Assembly: GCF_019399895.1 (NCBI RefSeq) | Contig: NC_091874.1 | Span: 1,056,501 to 1,120,500 of the forward strand | DNA from: Cardiocondyla obscurior | Lineage: Eukaryota; Arthropoda; Insecta; Hymenoptera; Formicidae | Length of the DNA stretch: 64,000 nucleotides | Reading direction: 5' to 3' | In this document: one piece after another, positions 24,628 through 37,062 of the stretch | Layout: the number at the start of each line of letters is the position of its first letter | Position numbering within the stretch: the first letter of the stretch is position 1 | Translations under genes and position numbers: made by a program | Notes under the pieces: generated by a model | Database searches by the model: none | The model's input: only the letters and a program-made list of their open reading frames with translations | Told to the model about the DNA's origin: nothing

Positions 24628-27600
24628 TTATTCCATTGGATCCCCTACATTCTCGAAGATTGTTGAGTGCGGGTTGCTGGTGGCGGGCCATAAGAAACCA
24701 CCTACACTGCCAGGTGGCAAGTAAGACGCACCTCCACTAAGACCAACCTAATGTTTCATATTGTCATCAGTTATTTAATGTCTGGCATGAATTCATCTTG
24801 TTCAAATTTTTCTATTTATATGCATATACTTGGAGAAAATATGTGCCAAGCAAAATTATATGAAAGCATTGTGGGATATAGACACTTCAATTTATAACAT
24901 TTAATATTTTATAGTAAAATATAATTATATACGTATAAATATTTTATTAAAATTGATGTAAAAATAGAAAGATATAAAAATTTGAATTATTATCTTAGCA
25001 AAATATAGCATTATAAAAATATTGATCTCTTTAGATAAAAATTGAATTACTTATACACTTATGTACAATAATATGATTCCTCCACACATTAGAGCTTTCT
25101 TGTTTGAAGTGTGTATAAGATTATTAACCAGATGATAATTTCATCAAGGATGGTTCATGCAAGGCAAATTAGAATAAAAGATAACTGCTAAATTAAAGAA
25201 AAATAATCATTTATTTGCATTTAACATAAATAATTGTGCTAATAAATCGCAGGTACTAAACATTATAGGTACTAAATAACATTATGTACATTAACTCACT
25301 ATTGTAAATGTAGAAACCATTTACAATAATGCCGAGACACTTCGAATTAAAAAAAAATCTTATCTTCTAAATTCAGTGAACTATGTACAAGGTTTTTTTT
25401 TACTTCTTATGGTGTCATTTTCTACAGTGTCGATTAATTTACTTTCTCTAAATAGAGAGTGTCAAAATCACAGTCCAATTGTAAAAAGCGCTCCAACAGT
25501 TATACATGTCGGTTCGATCGCACGTTTCTCCGATCTATCTATTTTTACTTCAGTAACTTTTTTTTATGAATTTACCTGCTGGCTCCATATCAGCGACCTC
25601 TCCGCCAACTGGCAATCCGCTGCCAAGCGGGACGGTAAACTCTTCCACCTTTCTTCGTCTCGTTTTCTATCTCTGTCGAAGTCTCTGTCTACGTGTCCTT
25701 GAGAAAGAGGCGGCAAAATCTGTGTACGTTGTGCCAGCTTGTAGCTGTCTTGCCTCGGTACGTGATCGGTACGTCTACTGGTGCCGCCGGCCGTGGAAAC
25801 TGGAATCGGGGTCGGGCTACCGCCGCCCCTGTGCCGATGATACAAGTTACGCTTTTGCTGCAACATACGTTGTTGCACTAGAAGCTGCAGCTGCGTGCCC
25901 GAGTCGCCGCGTATCTTAAATTGCTGTTGATTATCGGGCGGTGTGGACGGTGGTCTAAGATGGACTAGATCCAGGTGGCCTCGTGCTTTACCCGAATCTG
26001 AAAAATTAACTTATTGCGTTATCGTAAATGTCGATCTGTAAGCGTTATCGAGCGAGCAAACAAGCAGGCGCAACGTACCTTGAATACTTCTTTGTTTGGA
26101 TGGCCTATCGCTGACGCCTTGTTGACAGAATAGTAATCTAGGTCCACCATCGGACGCTCTTCGTCCCTGAGAGACTCGGGATATTCGACCTGTGATAGGG
26201 GATGGACTCTTGGGCGGTGGCGGCGTGCAAGATGGTAAGCTGCTCGTAAAACAATTCGTCCCTGTATAATCTGGCGGGCAGCCAGAATCGAAGCTAGACT
26301 CGAAAAGTTCCGACGATGAGCTACCGCTGCCGCCGGCCATGAACAAAGTCGTACGACTGGGTGGATCAATAGGATCCATAAGCGGGTTATCAAAATGGTG
26401 CTGATAATCACTTAATCTTCGATTGACTATTTGACTGTCAATTCGTTGACTGATATCGTGATCTAGGCCTAGTCTATGCTCTTCGAGTTTGATCTGCGCC
26501 TCGCGCAATTCGTCTCCGCTCGGTCCTTCTTCTAAATCGCCTTCCGCACTGCAACAACCTTCATCGGTTGAAGAACTCGTTGAGCTAAATCTCTTTCCTC
26601 CTCTGCTGCCGTCTTCTCTTGTTCTGTAACAAGATTTTTATCTCGTTATTATTTCAAATAAATACTTATTTTACCAGCGTAATTTTTGCAATGGTTGCGA
26701 GTAGATTCAAGAAGTAGCAATCAAGTATTCTCATCATTTCATCTTTTAGCATTAGTTCTTGAATTGTAGAAAATGTCGTTACAGAAGAGTTACACCATTA
26801 ATTAATGTTGTGTCCTACTCAAATACGATTTTCTTCCATTAATATTGCTGTTTATTATTAGAAGCATAAAATAATGTAATGAGAAAAACAGGAAATTATT
26901 AATAACAGAAAAATTGAAAAAATAATAATGTGCTATTTACTCAAAATAAACAAAACTGAAATTTTAATTTAAAAAAATCAGGATTTAGGGTAAAAGATAA
27001 GAAAATGAAATGAGGAGTTACCAAAAATAAAGTGACAGCAATGTGCTTCCAATCCGACCTGTTCTGACAAAATCTTCAATACGTGCGTCACCCATCAATA
27101 AAGATCAACGTCCCACTAAGCTATCGCTGTAAATAAAAATTGATTAAATTAAGGCATTGCTTGTGCGACAATTACTCCGACTGGTAGGATTGGAAGTGAC
27201 TAAAGTGAAATTGGTATTTAAAATCAAGTTCTTAAAAGACGATATAATAATATTTAATAACGTATGTCTACCTTGATTTAAATTTATCTTCTTTTGTTCT
27301 TGCGACTGAGGAGGACCAGCATGCATTATTAATGGTGCTACTGACGCGATGTTGCTTCAATCTTTCCAGCAGTAAGAAATAAATAGCAGCGTGGTGGTCA
27401 TAACTGCTATTTCGTAAAGACTGTTAAAAGATAATATTTAAATTTATACAGTGCAATAGAAAATATATTAAAATAATATATTATTAACTACAGCGTAAAA
27501 ATTTCTTATTTTTTCTAATTCGCTTAGCAATGCTATTGTTTATTTCTCAAACTGCATAGATGAATCTTATATATTCTTCATATAAAAAAATATTGTCTCA

Positions 27601-28841
27601 CCTCTCTAGTGCGACTAATGTCTATTCCTAAACTGTGCATGAGTCGAAGTATTTGTTCATTTGGTTCCTGAATGGATGGCGATGGCCGCGTTACGATCAC
27701 TGAACAAATGCTATCTGCTGTTCCCGCCATCCAACGGTGCCTTTTGATTTGTGGAATGGTGTATCGTTTGGAAGGCTCCAGCACTAACATTTTACGTATT
27801 AGGCTTTCGCAATCTGTGAACATAAATTTTGATGTATACACGATGCAATGTATTTAATATACGGAGTACATATTTATCTTATAGGCAATGTAATCACCTG
27901 TACTCATAAAATATGGAATCCTAAATCTGCCACTCAACACACGATCTCTTAATGATTGAAGAGTAGATCCATCGAAGGGTAGTGCACCGCACACTAACAC
28001 GTATAATACGACGCCTAGGCTCTATAAATTCGAGAATATGTATTTTGAATGTGTGGTCAATTGATCCTCGTTTTACCGTCTTGACTTTATTTCAATTTTA
28101 CTTACCCACACGTCGATTTCCGGCCCGGCATAGTGTTTCCCGCGAAAGACCTCGGGGGCAGCGTAGGGCGGACTACCGCACCACGTGCTTAATCGCTCTC
28201 CCGGGGCGAACCTGTTACTGAAACCGAAGTCGGCGATTTTCACGTTCATCTGGGCATCAAGAAGTAAGTTCTCCGCTTTCAGGTCACGATGCGCCACACC
28301 AGTTACATGACAGTACTCGACCGCGGAGAGGATCTGAGCGAAAGTCGCACGTGCTCTAGGCTCTCCCATTCTTCCGTATCGTGCGATGTAGTCGAATATC
28401 TCGCCCTTGCTCGCGTACTCACACACCTAAAATAATAATGGCTTATATACCAAGAAAAAAAAAAAAAAAGAAAGAGAAGAGTGCCGTAGAAATTTTCGTC
28501 ATCCTCACCATGTAAATCATATTTTTCGTCTCCATAACTTGATATAATTTGACGATATGCGGGTGCTCCAGCTGCTTCATAATCTCGACCTCTCTGTAAA
28601 CCTTCTCGAGATTAGTAGGATCCAACTGGGTCTTGTCAATTATCTTGATGGCCACCTGGGGAAAAGTACGTTAGATTTTTTTTTTCTTTCTCATGTCTTT
28701 TAATAAGAAACGTACCTCCGTTTTCGTGATTCGGTGTCGTGCCAGTTTCACGACGGCAAAATTTCCTTTGCCAATCGTGCCTTCGATGTCGTAAAATCCA
28801 ACGCGGATTTGCTTTTTACCCTGTGTAGATCCAGTATCCAT
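24628..28841 (-). CDS. Sik2: salt-inducible kinase (SIK family), 10 coding exons
   Basis: SIKs are AMPK-related Ser/Thr kinases activated by LKB1; they phosphorylate CRTC coactivators and class IIa HDACs, holding them in the cytoplasm. Exons: 28716-28841, 28509-28655, 28106-28426, 27898-28021, 27602-27813, 27272-27420, 26079-26623, 25576-25997, 24628-24747 (9 coding segments, with the 5' leader exon counted as the tenth). All have GT/AG and matching phases; total 2166 bp, 721 aa. Kinase domain about 17-268: glycine loop GKGNFAVV (24-31), Lys46 in VAIK, HRDLKAEN (137-144), DFG (157-159), activation-loop Thr172 in STWCGSPPYAAPEVF (LKB1 site). UBA about 291-330 (SYDHHAAIYFLLLERL). The tail carries SSTDEGCC, PKA/14-3-3-type sites RRLS (Ser431) and RRASDGG (Ser517), and a Gln-rich QQRMLQQKR segment. 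The C-terminus ends VGDPME. VGFYDIE and YREVEIMKQLEHPHI fit the insect Sik2 branch; the exact paralogue is less certain than the family. Confidence 0.94.
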
Positions 28842-28901
28842 GTTTGCGTCAGTTTCTTCTTCAATTGCACGCTCTTACAATCCTTCCTCCTCTTCGCTGA
28901 T
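28842..28901 (-). other. Sik 5'-UTR portion of the first coding exon
   Basis: The minus strand shows GTTACAG|ATCAGCGAAGAGG with the exon start at 28901. Sixty bases of leader then precede the ATG (context GCAAACATGG, strong). This shows that transcription begins further upstream in the CpG-rich region. Confidence 0.65.
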
Positions 28902-29523
28902 CTGTAACAATCGAAGCAGGGCAGCTTTAAAAAAGAGAGCAGCATTTTCTCCCCGATTTGCTTTTTCTTGTTTCATAAAAGGCGCAAAATCTCAACAGGT
29001 ACATCGTTCGGTAGTTATCTTTGAAGTCGATCGATCGAAGGCAAAAATCTTTTACCGCTTCTTTCGTTGCAGATAAAAATTAGCGAGGTGCCGTAAAGTG
29101 ACAATAACGATAAAGTTGTCTAAAAATACGACGTTCGTATCGTTCGAGTGAAGAGTAAACACTAAACGTAATCTTTTACACATGAAAAAAAATTTTTTTT
29201 TAATAAGCTCTAGCTAATCGTATCGCCGTTCGTGCTTTTAATAACCGGTCGCCGTTCGCTCGAAAACGTCGATTTTCGTTACACGGCCCTTTGCGACCTT
29301 CCGCTCCGTCGAGCCCTCCGTTTTTTTTTACGCGCTCGTGTTTGCGCGAGCGATTACACGCAAGCGCGAGGAAAAATCGCAAAGGCCCACATCGAAAAGT
29401 CGGGTTTAACGGGACGTCGTTTCTTTTTTTCTTTTTCTTTTTTTTTTTTATGGCCCGCGTTTAATCGCGTCGCGGTTCTTTGACGCAAACATCAATATCT
29501 CCTCTCGCCTCCTCGAGGTATCT

Positions 29524-29541
29524 GCGGCCGATATCGGCCGC
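29524..29541. repeat. 18-bp perfect palindrome, NotI/EcoRV-like core
   Basis: GCGGCCGATATCGGCCGC is its own reverse complement. It lies in the Sik leader/promoter region and could be a homodimer binding site. No known factor is asserted. Confidence 0.5.
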
Positions 29542-29810
29542 GACCGTCTAACTCACGATAATTATTTATCGCGTGTTCGCCGTTGACGCGAGCTCGCAAG
29601 GTCGATCCGACGTCGAAGGTAGCGACGGCGACGTGGTATCCCGGAAGAAAGGACGTCACGGACGCGGAAATGTCAGAGAAACAGCGCGAAAGAAGGCAAG
29701 TGGAAAGCAGACCTCGAGACGAGAGGACGCGTGCGTCGAGGACTCACCGCGAGTAGTAGTCCTCGGAGTACAAAGTCCCGCCCGCAACAAGTATAAGAGA
29801 AATCCTCGAC

Positions 29811-29818
29811 TGACGTCA
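29811..29818. promoter_or_regulatory. CRE palindrome TGACGTCA (Sik promoter region)
   Basis: A full CREB/ATF site with a CG dinucleotide following (TGACGTCACG). It lies about 1 kb upstream of the Sik start codon, within the probable leader intron. Confidence 0.5.
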
Positions 29819-30327
29819 CGGATCGACAACCGACCTCCTACCTATCGAAAGAGGGAGAGACGGAAAGAGAGAGACGAAAGACCGACGAGATCGATCGCCG
29901 TCGATACTATCCTCTCGGCAGGGTGAAGCCCGCGCGCGGTCGGACGAGGTCGCCGACGTCAGGACGCGAAATCCCGCTCGGCGAGGGACGACCGACCGTC
30001 GACGCGGACCACCCCGACGGGCGTCGCGCGCAACCCTTCCCACGGCCCTTCACCTACCTTGGACTCGGGCGATTACCGGTCGGCCGCCCCGAGGATCCCC
30101 CGGAGAACGCGCGGGGCGAGACGTGTGGAATTGACGACGACGACGACGACGACGGGTAGCCCGCGACGCTCCAAGGGTGCCATCGAGTCGACGAGTCCGC
30201 GGCCGAGTGCGCGTTCCCAAAAAACGGGTAGCCTGGACCTGAGGGGGGTAGGAGGAGGGATGTGTCCCCGGGTGTTCGCCACCCGCGGCGCGGACGGAGC
30301 GTAGCCAGAAGCGAAGCGGCGCGATAC

Positions 30328-30396
30328 CTACGCGAGAGTCAGAGCGTAGAAGCTCCGCTCAGCGCGGCGGTTCGATACCGACTGACCGGCGGCCAT
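30328..30396 (-). CDS. 22-codon upstream ORF in the Sik leader region
   Basis: The minus strand reads GGAACATGGCCGCCGG, a strong Kozak context, opening a 22-residue frame that starts MAAGQSVSNRR and stops at TAG (30328-30330). It lies upstream of the candidate donor at 30058. If transcription starts above 30.4 kb it is an upstream ORF of Sik. The start overlaps an AACATGGCC motif resembling a YY1/Pho site. No homologue is recognised and translation is unproven. Confidence 0.3.
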   Translation of the reverse strand: MAAGQSVSNRRAERSFYALTLA

Positions 30397-30691
30397 GTTC
30401 CCACCCCCCCTCGCGCGTCGCGGCCTGCTCTCTCGGCGGCTGACGGCGGTGTCGGCGCCCTCGCCGCCCCCTCGTGCGCCCCCCGCCGCCCCGACCATTC
30501 TTAGCGGAGCATCCCTCTTCTTCGCTCTCCTCTTCCTCTTGATTTCTCTTCTCTCTTCTTCCCTCCGCCGCCTCCGTTCCCACCCACTGCTCACCCGCTT
30601 GGCTCCCACGTAACCTACGTCGGTGCGCCCGACGCCCACCGCCCGGCGATTACTACCGCGCTCCGCGCTCGCGCCCGTTATCTTCGACGAT

Positions 30692-30699
30692 TGACGTCA
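30692..30699. promoter_or_regulatory. CRE palindrome TGACGTCA (Sik promoter)
   Basis: Context TTGACGTCACGCG in the CpG-rich block upstream of the candidate Sik first exon. This is a plausible proximal CREB/ATF site. Confidence 0.55.
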
Positions 30700-32912
30700 C
30701 GCGCGTATACGTGCCCCGGTGTCTGTCTCATCGTTAATTGTCTCGCGATGCGATTGTAACGACGAGGTAGCGACGCCGCGCGTCGGCACGTGACAGACCG
30801 TCTATGCGCGCCGCGAGACCGTCGCGTCGGCTCGCCCTCGGACGCGGCGATCAGCCACCGCATGCGGAACGGCGAAGGGCGTATGTCGCCCTCGCTCTTG
30901 CCGCCGGTCCACTCGGGCCACTTTGTGCAAAGTAGATTGCATAACACGGCCGGGTCGACGTCGAGAGATCGGACGTCGCGGCGTTTATTTACCTCGCGAA
31001 TCGTGCTGGATTATCCCGCGATTGGAACGATTCTGGTCTCTGTTTCTATTTGCTTGTATCTCGTAATTTAATACAACAATTTTAAAGCTCTTTTTTTTTT
31101 AATCAATACGCTAGATGTTAAGAAAAAAAAAATAAAATAGGAACGCTGTTTACCCCTTCGTCGCGGAGGCATGCTAATCTTCGTTCTCAGGTCCGCCGTT
31201 TTGCTCTTCTCTCGTTTATCTCGCCTCTTAAGTCGCATAAGCGACGATTACTGTTGCCACTCGGCGGCTATCGATAGTAAAAGCTCGCGGTGGCAGTCGT
31301 TAAAACGCGAAAGTCGGAGAAACTTTTCGCCGCGCTTTCTACGTAATTTGTACATCGATACTAATTAACGAGCTGCAAGTACAATTTACATCTACGAGCC
31401 CGCGATTTTCTAAAGTTCTACCGCAGTTTGCGGTTGCATACTCGATTGGTGAAAATTAATTTATTGTAAGCTGACTGTAAGTCAATCAGAAAGATCGGAA
31501 TATAAGTTATTTTATTCATGGAATGAATAAGCACGCGCAATTTACAATGGTCTTCTGAAGTCCCCCTGCGATTCGCGATTGCACTCACTCGGCGAAGATA
31601 AACTGACAAAAGATCGACGTCAGAGAAACGGTAGTTAAAATACAGAGTTTCGGCCTTCTATTTAACATATCGACAGCCACATCGTTTATATGCGAATAAC
31701 GATACGCGAATCATGAAATTTCACGAGAAGTTTCCGGCACCGTGAGTTTCCTGAGACTGAAACATTCTTTCCACCCTTCGTTTCGCCGCGCAGCACTAGT
31801 ACTTTTCAAACGTTTCAATCTGCATTCTCTTACCGCGAGGAAAAAAAAAATTTATAAGACACGTTTTTATACAAAAAGCTTATCGCGAAACTGAATGGCC
31901 ATTCGTGAATGAGTTACACGCGATAATCATTCGCTAACGCAACGGGCAATCTTCCGAAATCTTTCTCGGAGTCCCTCGATTAGATTACGGTCGCGTCTAT
32001 CTGGCGCAAAAATTTCAGACGACAAACAGCGGCACGAAACGATCGACTCCGGATCGACCGAGGAGCGCAACGAAAATAAAACCGAAGGTACTGGGTCGTT
32101 CTCTGCACGTTATAGCCGCGTAGTCATACGCTCGCGGATTGATAGTATAATAAATTCATATTGACGACGCGCGGAGAATAATAGCGATTTACTCGCCGGC
32201 GGGGACCGGTCGTTTTTTTTTTCTTTTCATTCGCCTCCGCCGAATGTAGAGCACCGGGTATTTCGGGAAAATCGGTGATTCGATCGGCATCGCGACCCTT
32301 TGGTGTCCGGCGCGGTTCTCGTGCGCGAGATGCAAGTTGCAGCAAAATGCGAGCGTCGCTCGGCGGACCGAGACGGCCCGTTACAGATTGCGTCGCCCAC
32401 GGCCCGATTTTTCCCTTTCATAACTGCGATTTCACCGCGACGACGCAACGTCTCGCGTAAAAACGGTATGCACGACGAGCAGCGCGCGAATCCGCAGGTG
32501 AAGTTTCCTCCTGACCTTCGGCGAGGAGCGGATTGATCAGATTCATTCGTATTCCACTGGAGATCAATATTCATGAGCGCGGTTGGAGGCGCGATTACGG
32601 CACTTTAACTTCTTTCATTTGCATTACACTTATGAATATGGAATTACAAGCGATTATTTACGTTTCTCGCGTGTATGCTCAATTCGTCGGAGGTGGACGA
32701 TATATATAATATGTAAAAAAAAAAAAAAAAAAAACGAAAATTGAAACTAATTAGGCGAAATGTGAAGGCCGAGCGAATCGCTGGGCGTTCAATTGGCAAT
32801 GGAGGGATCTATATATCGTTAACTCTCCTTTTTCTCGTCGATATCTGCGTCGTTGCTTCGTGGAAGATCGGTAACTCGTGACGGCTAAACGACTCTCTCT
32901 GTTTGGACTAAT

Positions 32913-32920
32913 TGACGTCA
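32913..32920. promoter_or_regulatory. CRE palindrome TGACGTCA
   Basis: Perfect site in context AATTGACGTCAACGG, about 2.2 kb upstream of the Sik promoter CRE. Motif only. Confidence 0.4.
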
Positions 32921-34336
32921 ACGGACTTTGCCGATGAGCGCGCGTGCACTCCGCGCTTCCACGACTAGCAACCGTGAAAATGACTCGTAATTCCGCATTG
33001 AGTCCGCACGATAATAAAGCCGACGTGATACGTTCTTTCCTAGGAAACGCGAGGAGGGCCGCGTTATGCTTTTTCAACGATAACAATTAACGCGTCCGGA
33101 ACAAAGGATCGTTCTCTCCGCGCGTCACTAACGCGACTCATTTTCCTGCGCTGAGTAGATGCGACCGTGAATTAGTCAGACTCATGTCTGACCCAGAAAA
33201 TCGATCGCTTCAACGCGTACTTTCATTATTCTCATTTATCGAGAGCTCATAAAGTGTCATTAAAACGGTTAGAAATATCAATTATTAAATTATTAAAACA
33301 TCCATATGTTGCTTCAATTAGTAAAAAAAAAAAAAAAATGAAACAATTACTTAATTACTAAGGTACTTTTTCTTTGTGTGCTATGTTTAATAACGAAGCA
33401 GACGGAATTCCCTTCCTACAAGACTGTCCTAAATAACTCGAAATCCGTGAGGATCTCGAAAGCGCTTGCACCAACGAAAGTTACCCGGATACTTTTGGGT
33501 TAGCAGGCTTAGCTCGGGAGCCTTTCCGTGGCATTTACGGCGTGCTTTCGTGATACGCGGTATTAAGCAAGAGCACGTTTCACGTCTATCTTGTCGAATT
33601 CACAGGTGCTCTTCCTCCGTTACGAATCGAATGCAACGTCGATCGTGCGGAAGAGCCGTTCCGCCGTTTTAACGGCGAGTCGCTGAAATTGCAGGGAGCG
33701 CGGAGGCGTAACTGTTGGCGATCGCAGACTGCCTGCGAAATCGGATGGAATTGCACACGTGTACAATGCGGTCGGTTCATGTATTCCACGTGTAATTATG
33801 TCCCCGATTGTCAAAAAGGATACAATCGCGAGACCAAGCGATAGATAAAAATTGCTGCTTTTATTAATATATTAATATATTAATTCGCCATCTAATCACG
33901 ATTTTCTATCCTTAATATTACGCTTGAAATTAAAATTTTTAACCGCAGATATTTATTCTAAACCTAAAAGTGCTTTGTTTCTGGTATCTAGACGCTCCGA
34001 ATTATAAAGCAGGCTGATCGATTGTCGAGTAAATAATTCGCGCAGTTATAATTGCGGCTCATTAAGCGGCTATCTTAAACCGAGCGAGCTCTATGTAAGC
34101 TCTATTTTATTCGATCGCTTAATAATTAATGAAATAACTGCTTATTAAAACATAGATGTGCGTCGTGAGCTCAGACCTCTTTTTCCACCGATCGGTTAGT
34201 TCAGCGAATGGAACGGTTAGATTGAGGATAATTGATGACGACCACGTCTGGTTTTAATCGGTGTCCCCACATAATTTCTTCGCTTTTTCTCTCTCTCTTT
34301 CTCTTTTTTTATTTATTATTTTTTTTTTTAGAAAAT

Positions 34337-34344
34337 TGACGTCA
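34337..34344. promoter_or_regulatory. CRE palindrome TGACGTCA
   Basis: Perfect site inside a longer palindrome (ATTGACGTCAAT, 12 bp). Motif only. Confidence 0.4.
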
Positions 34345-34852
34345 ATCGCGAGCGTTTTCGTCAGGGGACACTTTGTATTAATGCGTCATCGCACGTTGAA
34401 AGTCGCTCCGTGGATCTCCCATATTTTTACTTTCTCGTAAACGACGGCCGCGTAGATGTTTTTGCGGACACGCAATAAAACGCTATTTCGAGACGCGGGC
34501 TCCCTCAGGTGAAGTTCGCCGAGATCGGCGTTGTTCCAAAGTTCTCCCTAGCTGGGAATCGCGGTTCGCGCTCCAGTTTGCCACGCTCGCCTTCCGCTTC
34601 GCGAAACAAATCCGTATTTCGAACTACGGCTCTTTTTTTCCCCTCCCCCCTTTCTCTCCTCCCCAGTTCGGAATTTCGAAAATTCTATTTGCTTGCAAAT
34701 GCGTCGCATAATTCTCGCGAATCCACGCGGAGCGCCGGCTCGCCTCTTTTGGTGGGCGATAGTAAGCTGCCGCTTTCCATGTACCTTTCTAAAGCTAGGC
34801 TTCTCTATGCGCGGAATTTCTATCGACCGCGATATATTGCTTTAAATTTCTC

Positions 34853-34888
34853 TTTATACAGGTTGTTGTTTGGGACACCCTGTATAAA
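34853..34888. repeat. short inverted repeat with transposon-like GGGTGTCCC end
   Basis: TTTATACAGG (34853-34862) and CCTGTATAAA (34879-34888) are exact inverted copies around a 16-base loop that contains GGGACACCC. On the minus strand it reads TATACAGGGTGTCCCAAAC, the kind of terminus seen on many short arthropod DNA elements. It is likely a fragment of a small non-autonomous element. Confidence 0.5.
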
Positions 34889-37054
34889 TACTCGTGTGCC
34901 AGCGTCGCGATTTCTCCTGAAGCTAATAATATCGCCAGCGAACTATACTCGCGAGTTATTGAAATGCATCGAGTGCATCATACGCCCTCGCTCTCCAATA
35001 TTTTATTTCGTAATAACGTGATTTTCCCACGTGGAAAAAAAAATAGCTTTACGACCGGGATTACTGCTTTGACGTAATAGAATTTATTCATGAAAGTTGG
35101 CTTTTATTTAAAACTGAATATATTTCACGTGTCATCGTGCGACTTGGCCAGAAAAAAATTTCTAGTGTCATAACTAAAAATCATTATTAACATTTGTATT
35201 TGTTAGAATATCGGCAGGTTGAGTCAAAAGTTATTAATTTTTTTGTCGGTTGTTTGGATTAATATTAGACGTAAAAAAAGGAATATCGTAATCTTCGTTA
35301 ATTGGTTATCTACCTCATTTAATTTTTCACACTCAGGCAACTTTGGTCGTGGCTACGATTTTTTTTTTTCCCCCGCACGAGAATAGAGCGGCGAGTTAAT
35401 GTTTCCGCGTCACTTGCTCCTCGTCAGCATCTTCCTAACGTAAAGGAATGAGGAAGGATATCACCTCTCGCTTCTCGGAAAATAATGTTCTTTTTCTCGA
35501 CGTGCATCCTTGATGTGACGGGATTCTCAGAATTCCGCGAATGTGTGCAGAAGGATTCCGAGAATATTAATTGCGTCTGCTCATTACGTGTGCAAGATCA
35601 TTCTACAAGCACTCTCCCTTGCCGTAGGTCGCGGTCGAGAGGGATCTGCATCTCGAGTGCATATCTCTTAGCCCTTCGCAGTCGAACGGAATCGATATCG
35701 AGGCAAGGTCGAGGAAGAAAAAGCTCGTTACTGTCGTCACGATCAAATCCGGCGAATGTTCGTACGCGAAAGACTTGAAATCTCGCTTCGATTTGTTCTC
35801 TCGTCTCTCTCACTCCTACGTTTTTCTCTCTTTCCCTGACAGATCCTGCACCACCTACGCATCTCCGTTTGTCGTAGGTCGGATTCGGCTTGATTTCGCG
35901 CTCGCACGCGAGCTACTTCGGTGAATCAATAGGGCGACGGTGTTGCGGCGTACTCCGTCGATTTTTAACGCTTCGCGGAGTTCCTCGCGGAAGCAACGTG
36001 GAAGCCGGATAGCGAAGGAAGGAAAAAGTAAGATTTGGCCGACTTTTATGTCTGTTTGCTCGGAGATTCCTACCGTCGAACGTTCGGAGAGTATCGACAT
36101 GGAAAAGTCGACATGCGACATGCTTGCACGCACCTATCAGTCGACTTCTTATTCATATTTTCAATTATATGCCCGTGTCAATATTCAATCAAGAAGCTAT
36201 AAGCTTTCGAAAACGTTTCGGGAGAAAGGGGAAATTGAAGAACGAAATATTCGCTCTCGTAATTAGAACGATAGCACTTTCTCGTTAATGTTGCGATAGT
36301 GACGGTGGCGAGGAGTTTGAAAAATGTTCCGCCGCGCGAGAGAAAAAGAGAAAGGAAATTGGATGAAAAGCCAGCGGTAGAACGGAGGGACACCGATGAA
36401 TTTCAATAGGATCTCTTCGGTAAGTTCGTCGGCTGCTCGCACGGTTCAATTACATTCGCTCCGGGTAAAGTCCGGGAAAGGAAGGCACCGCACTCGAGAG
36501 CGCGTGCTCGACGCCCGTATACACGTTCGCCTCTCGTCATTGATTATGCAATGGAGAACTGCGGCGGTTATCCGGTTCTTTTTCATCGCGTTGTCTGGTA
36601 ATGAGATGATTCGACAAGCCACCTTTGTTCGCCACGCGGAATTCGACTTCTACTCTGAAAAAACCCACCGCGAAACAGCGACGAAACAGGCCAAGACCGA
36701 GGCTCGCAGATGCTTTCGAGCCGCGAGAAATATTTCGCGCGGCCGTGTGTCGAACGCAGTTAGCGGCAAATAACGGCAATTAACACAATAGGACGAGAGC
36801 GGTGGTGGAGTAAGGGCCACGACACGCGAAAATACTTAACTAGTAAAACTGCGGACTTAAGCGACCAACTGCAATCGCAAATCTATAATAAGCGGCCGCT
36901 TTGAGACGCAAGCAGCGCTAAAAATTCCTTATGGTTGGAACTTTAAGTTTTGCTGTTTTCGTGCTCAGTTCTAGCAAAAATGGAATCAAAAGCGGGAGAA
37001 AGAGAGAGAGAGAAAGTGAGAAAGACCCAAGACTTTTTTCCTCACGGCTCCATT

Positions 37055-37062
37055 TGACGTCA
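37055..37062. promoter_or_regulatory. CRE palindrome TGACGTCA
   Basis: Perfect site (TTTGACGTCACG) in a moderately CpG-rich stretch. Motif only. Confidence 0.4.

Larger units (their letters stand above)
28902..30057 (-). other. probable Sik intron 1 within the 5' leader
   Basis: It lies between a strong candidate donor on the minus strand (CCAAG|GTAGGTGA, last exon base 30058) and the acceptor before 28901. It is AT-rich near 29.1-29.4 kb and CpG-rich above 29.5 kb. It contains a CRE at 29811-29818 and an 18-bp perfect palindrome at 29524-29541. No coding exon is seen. Confidence 0.5.
30058..30700 (-). promoter_or_regulatory. CpG-island promoter and candidate noncoding exon 1 of Sik
   Basis: This is among the most GC- and CpG-rich parts of the window and sits upstream of the Sik leader. 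A candidate leader exon ends at 30058 with donor CCAAG|GTAGGTGA. A 22-codon upstream ORF (30328-30396) and a CRE (30692-30699) fall in the same segment. Several long overlapping frames here are Arg/Pro/Gly-rich on both strands and are composition artefacts. The transcription start is inferred only to within a few hundred bases. A (GAC)n run at about 30132-30154 is present. Confidence 0.6.

Noticed and set aside
27010..27130. Possible extra Sik micro-exon with a 25-codon frame starting MGDARIEDFVRTG
   Set aside because: The exons on either side (27272 and 26623) already join in correct phase (AG|A ACA AGA). Every frame through this segment introduces a stop when spliced in.
29573..30639. Cluster of Arg/Gly/Pro-rich frames on both strands
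   Set aside because: These are composition artefacts of the Sik CpG island; no frame shows conserved motifs.
34509..35021. 170-codon plus-strand frame
   Set aside because: Ser/Arg/Leu-rich, with no family resemblance, and it overlaps a short transposon-like inverted repeat at 34853-34888.
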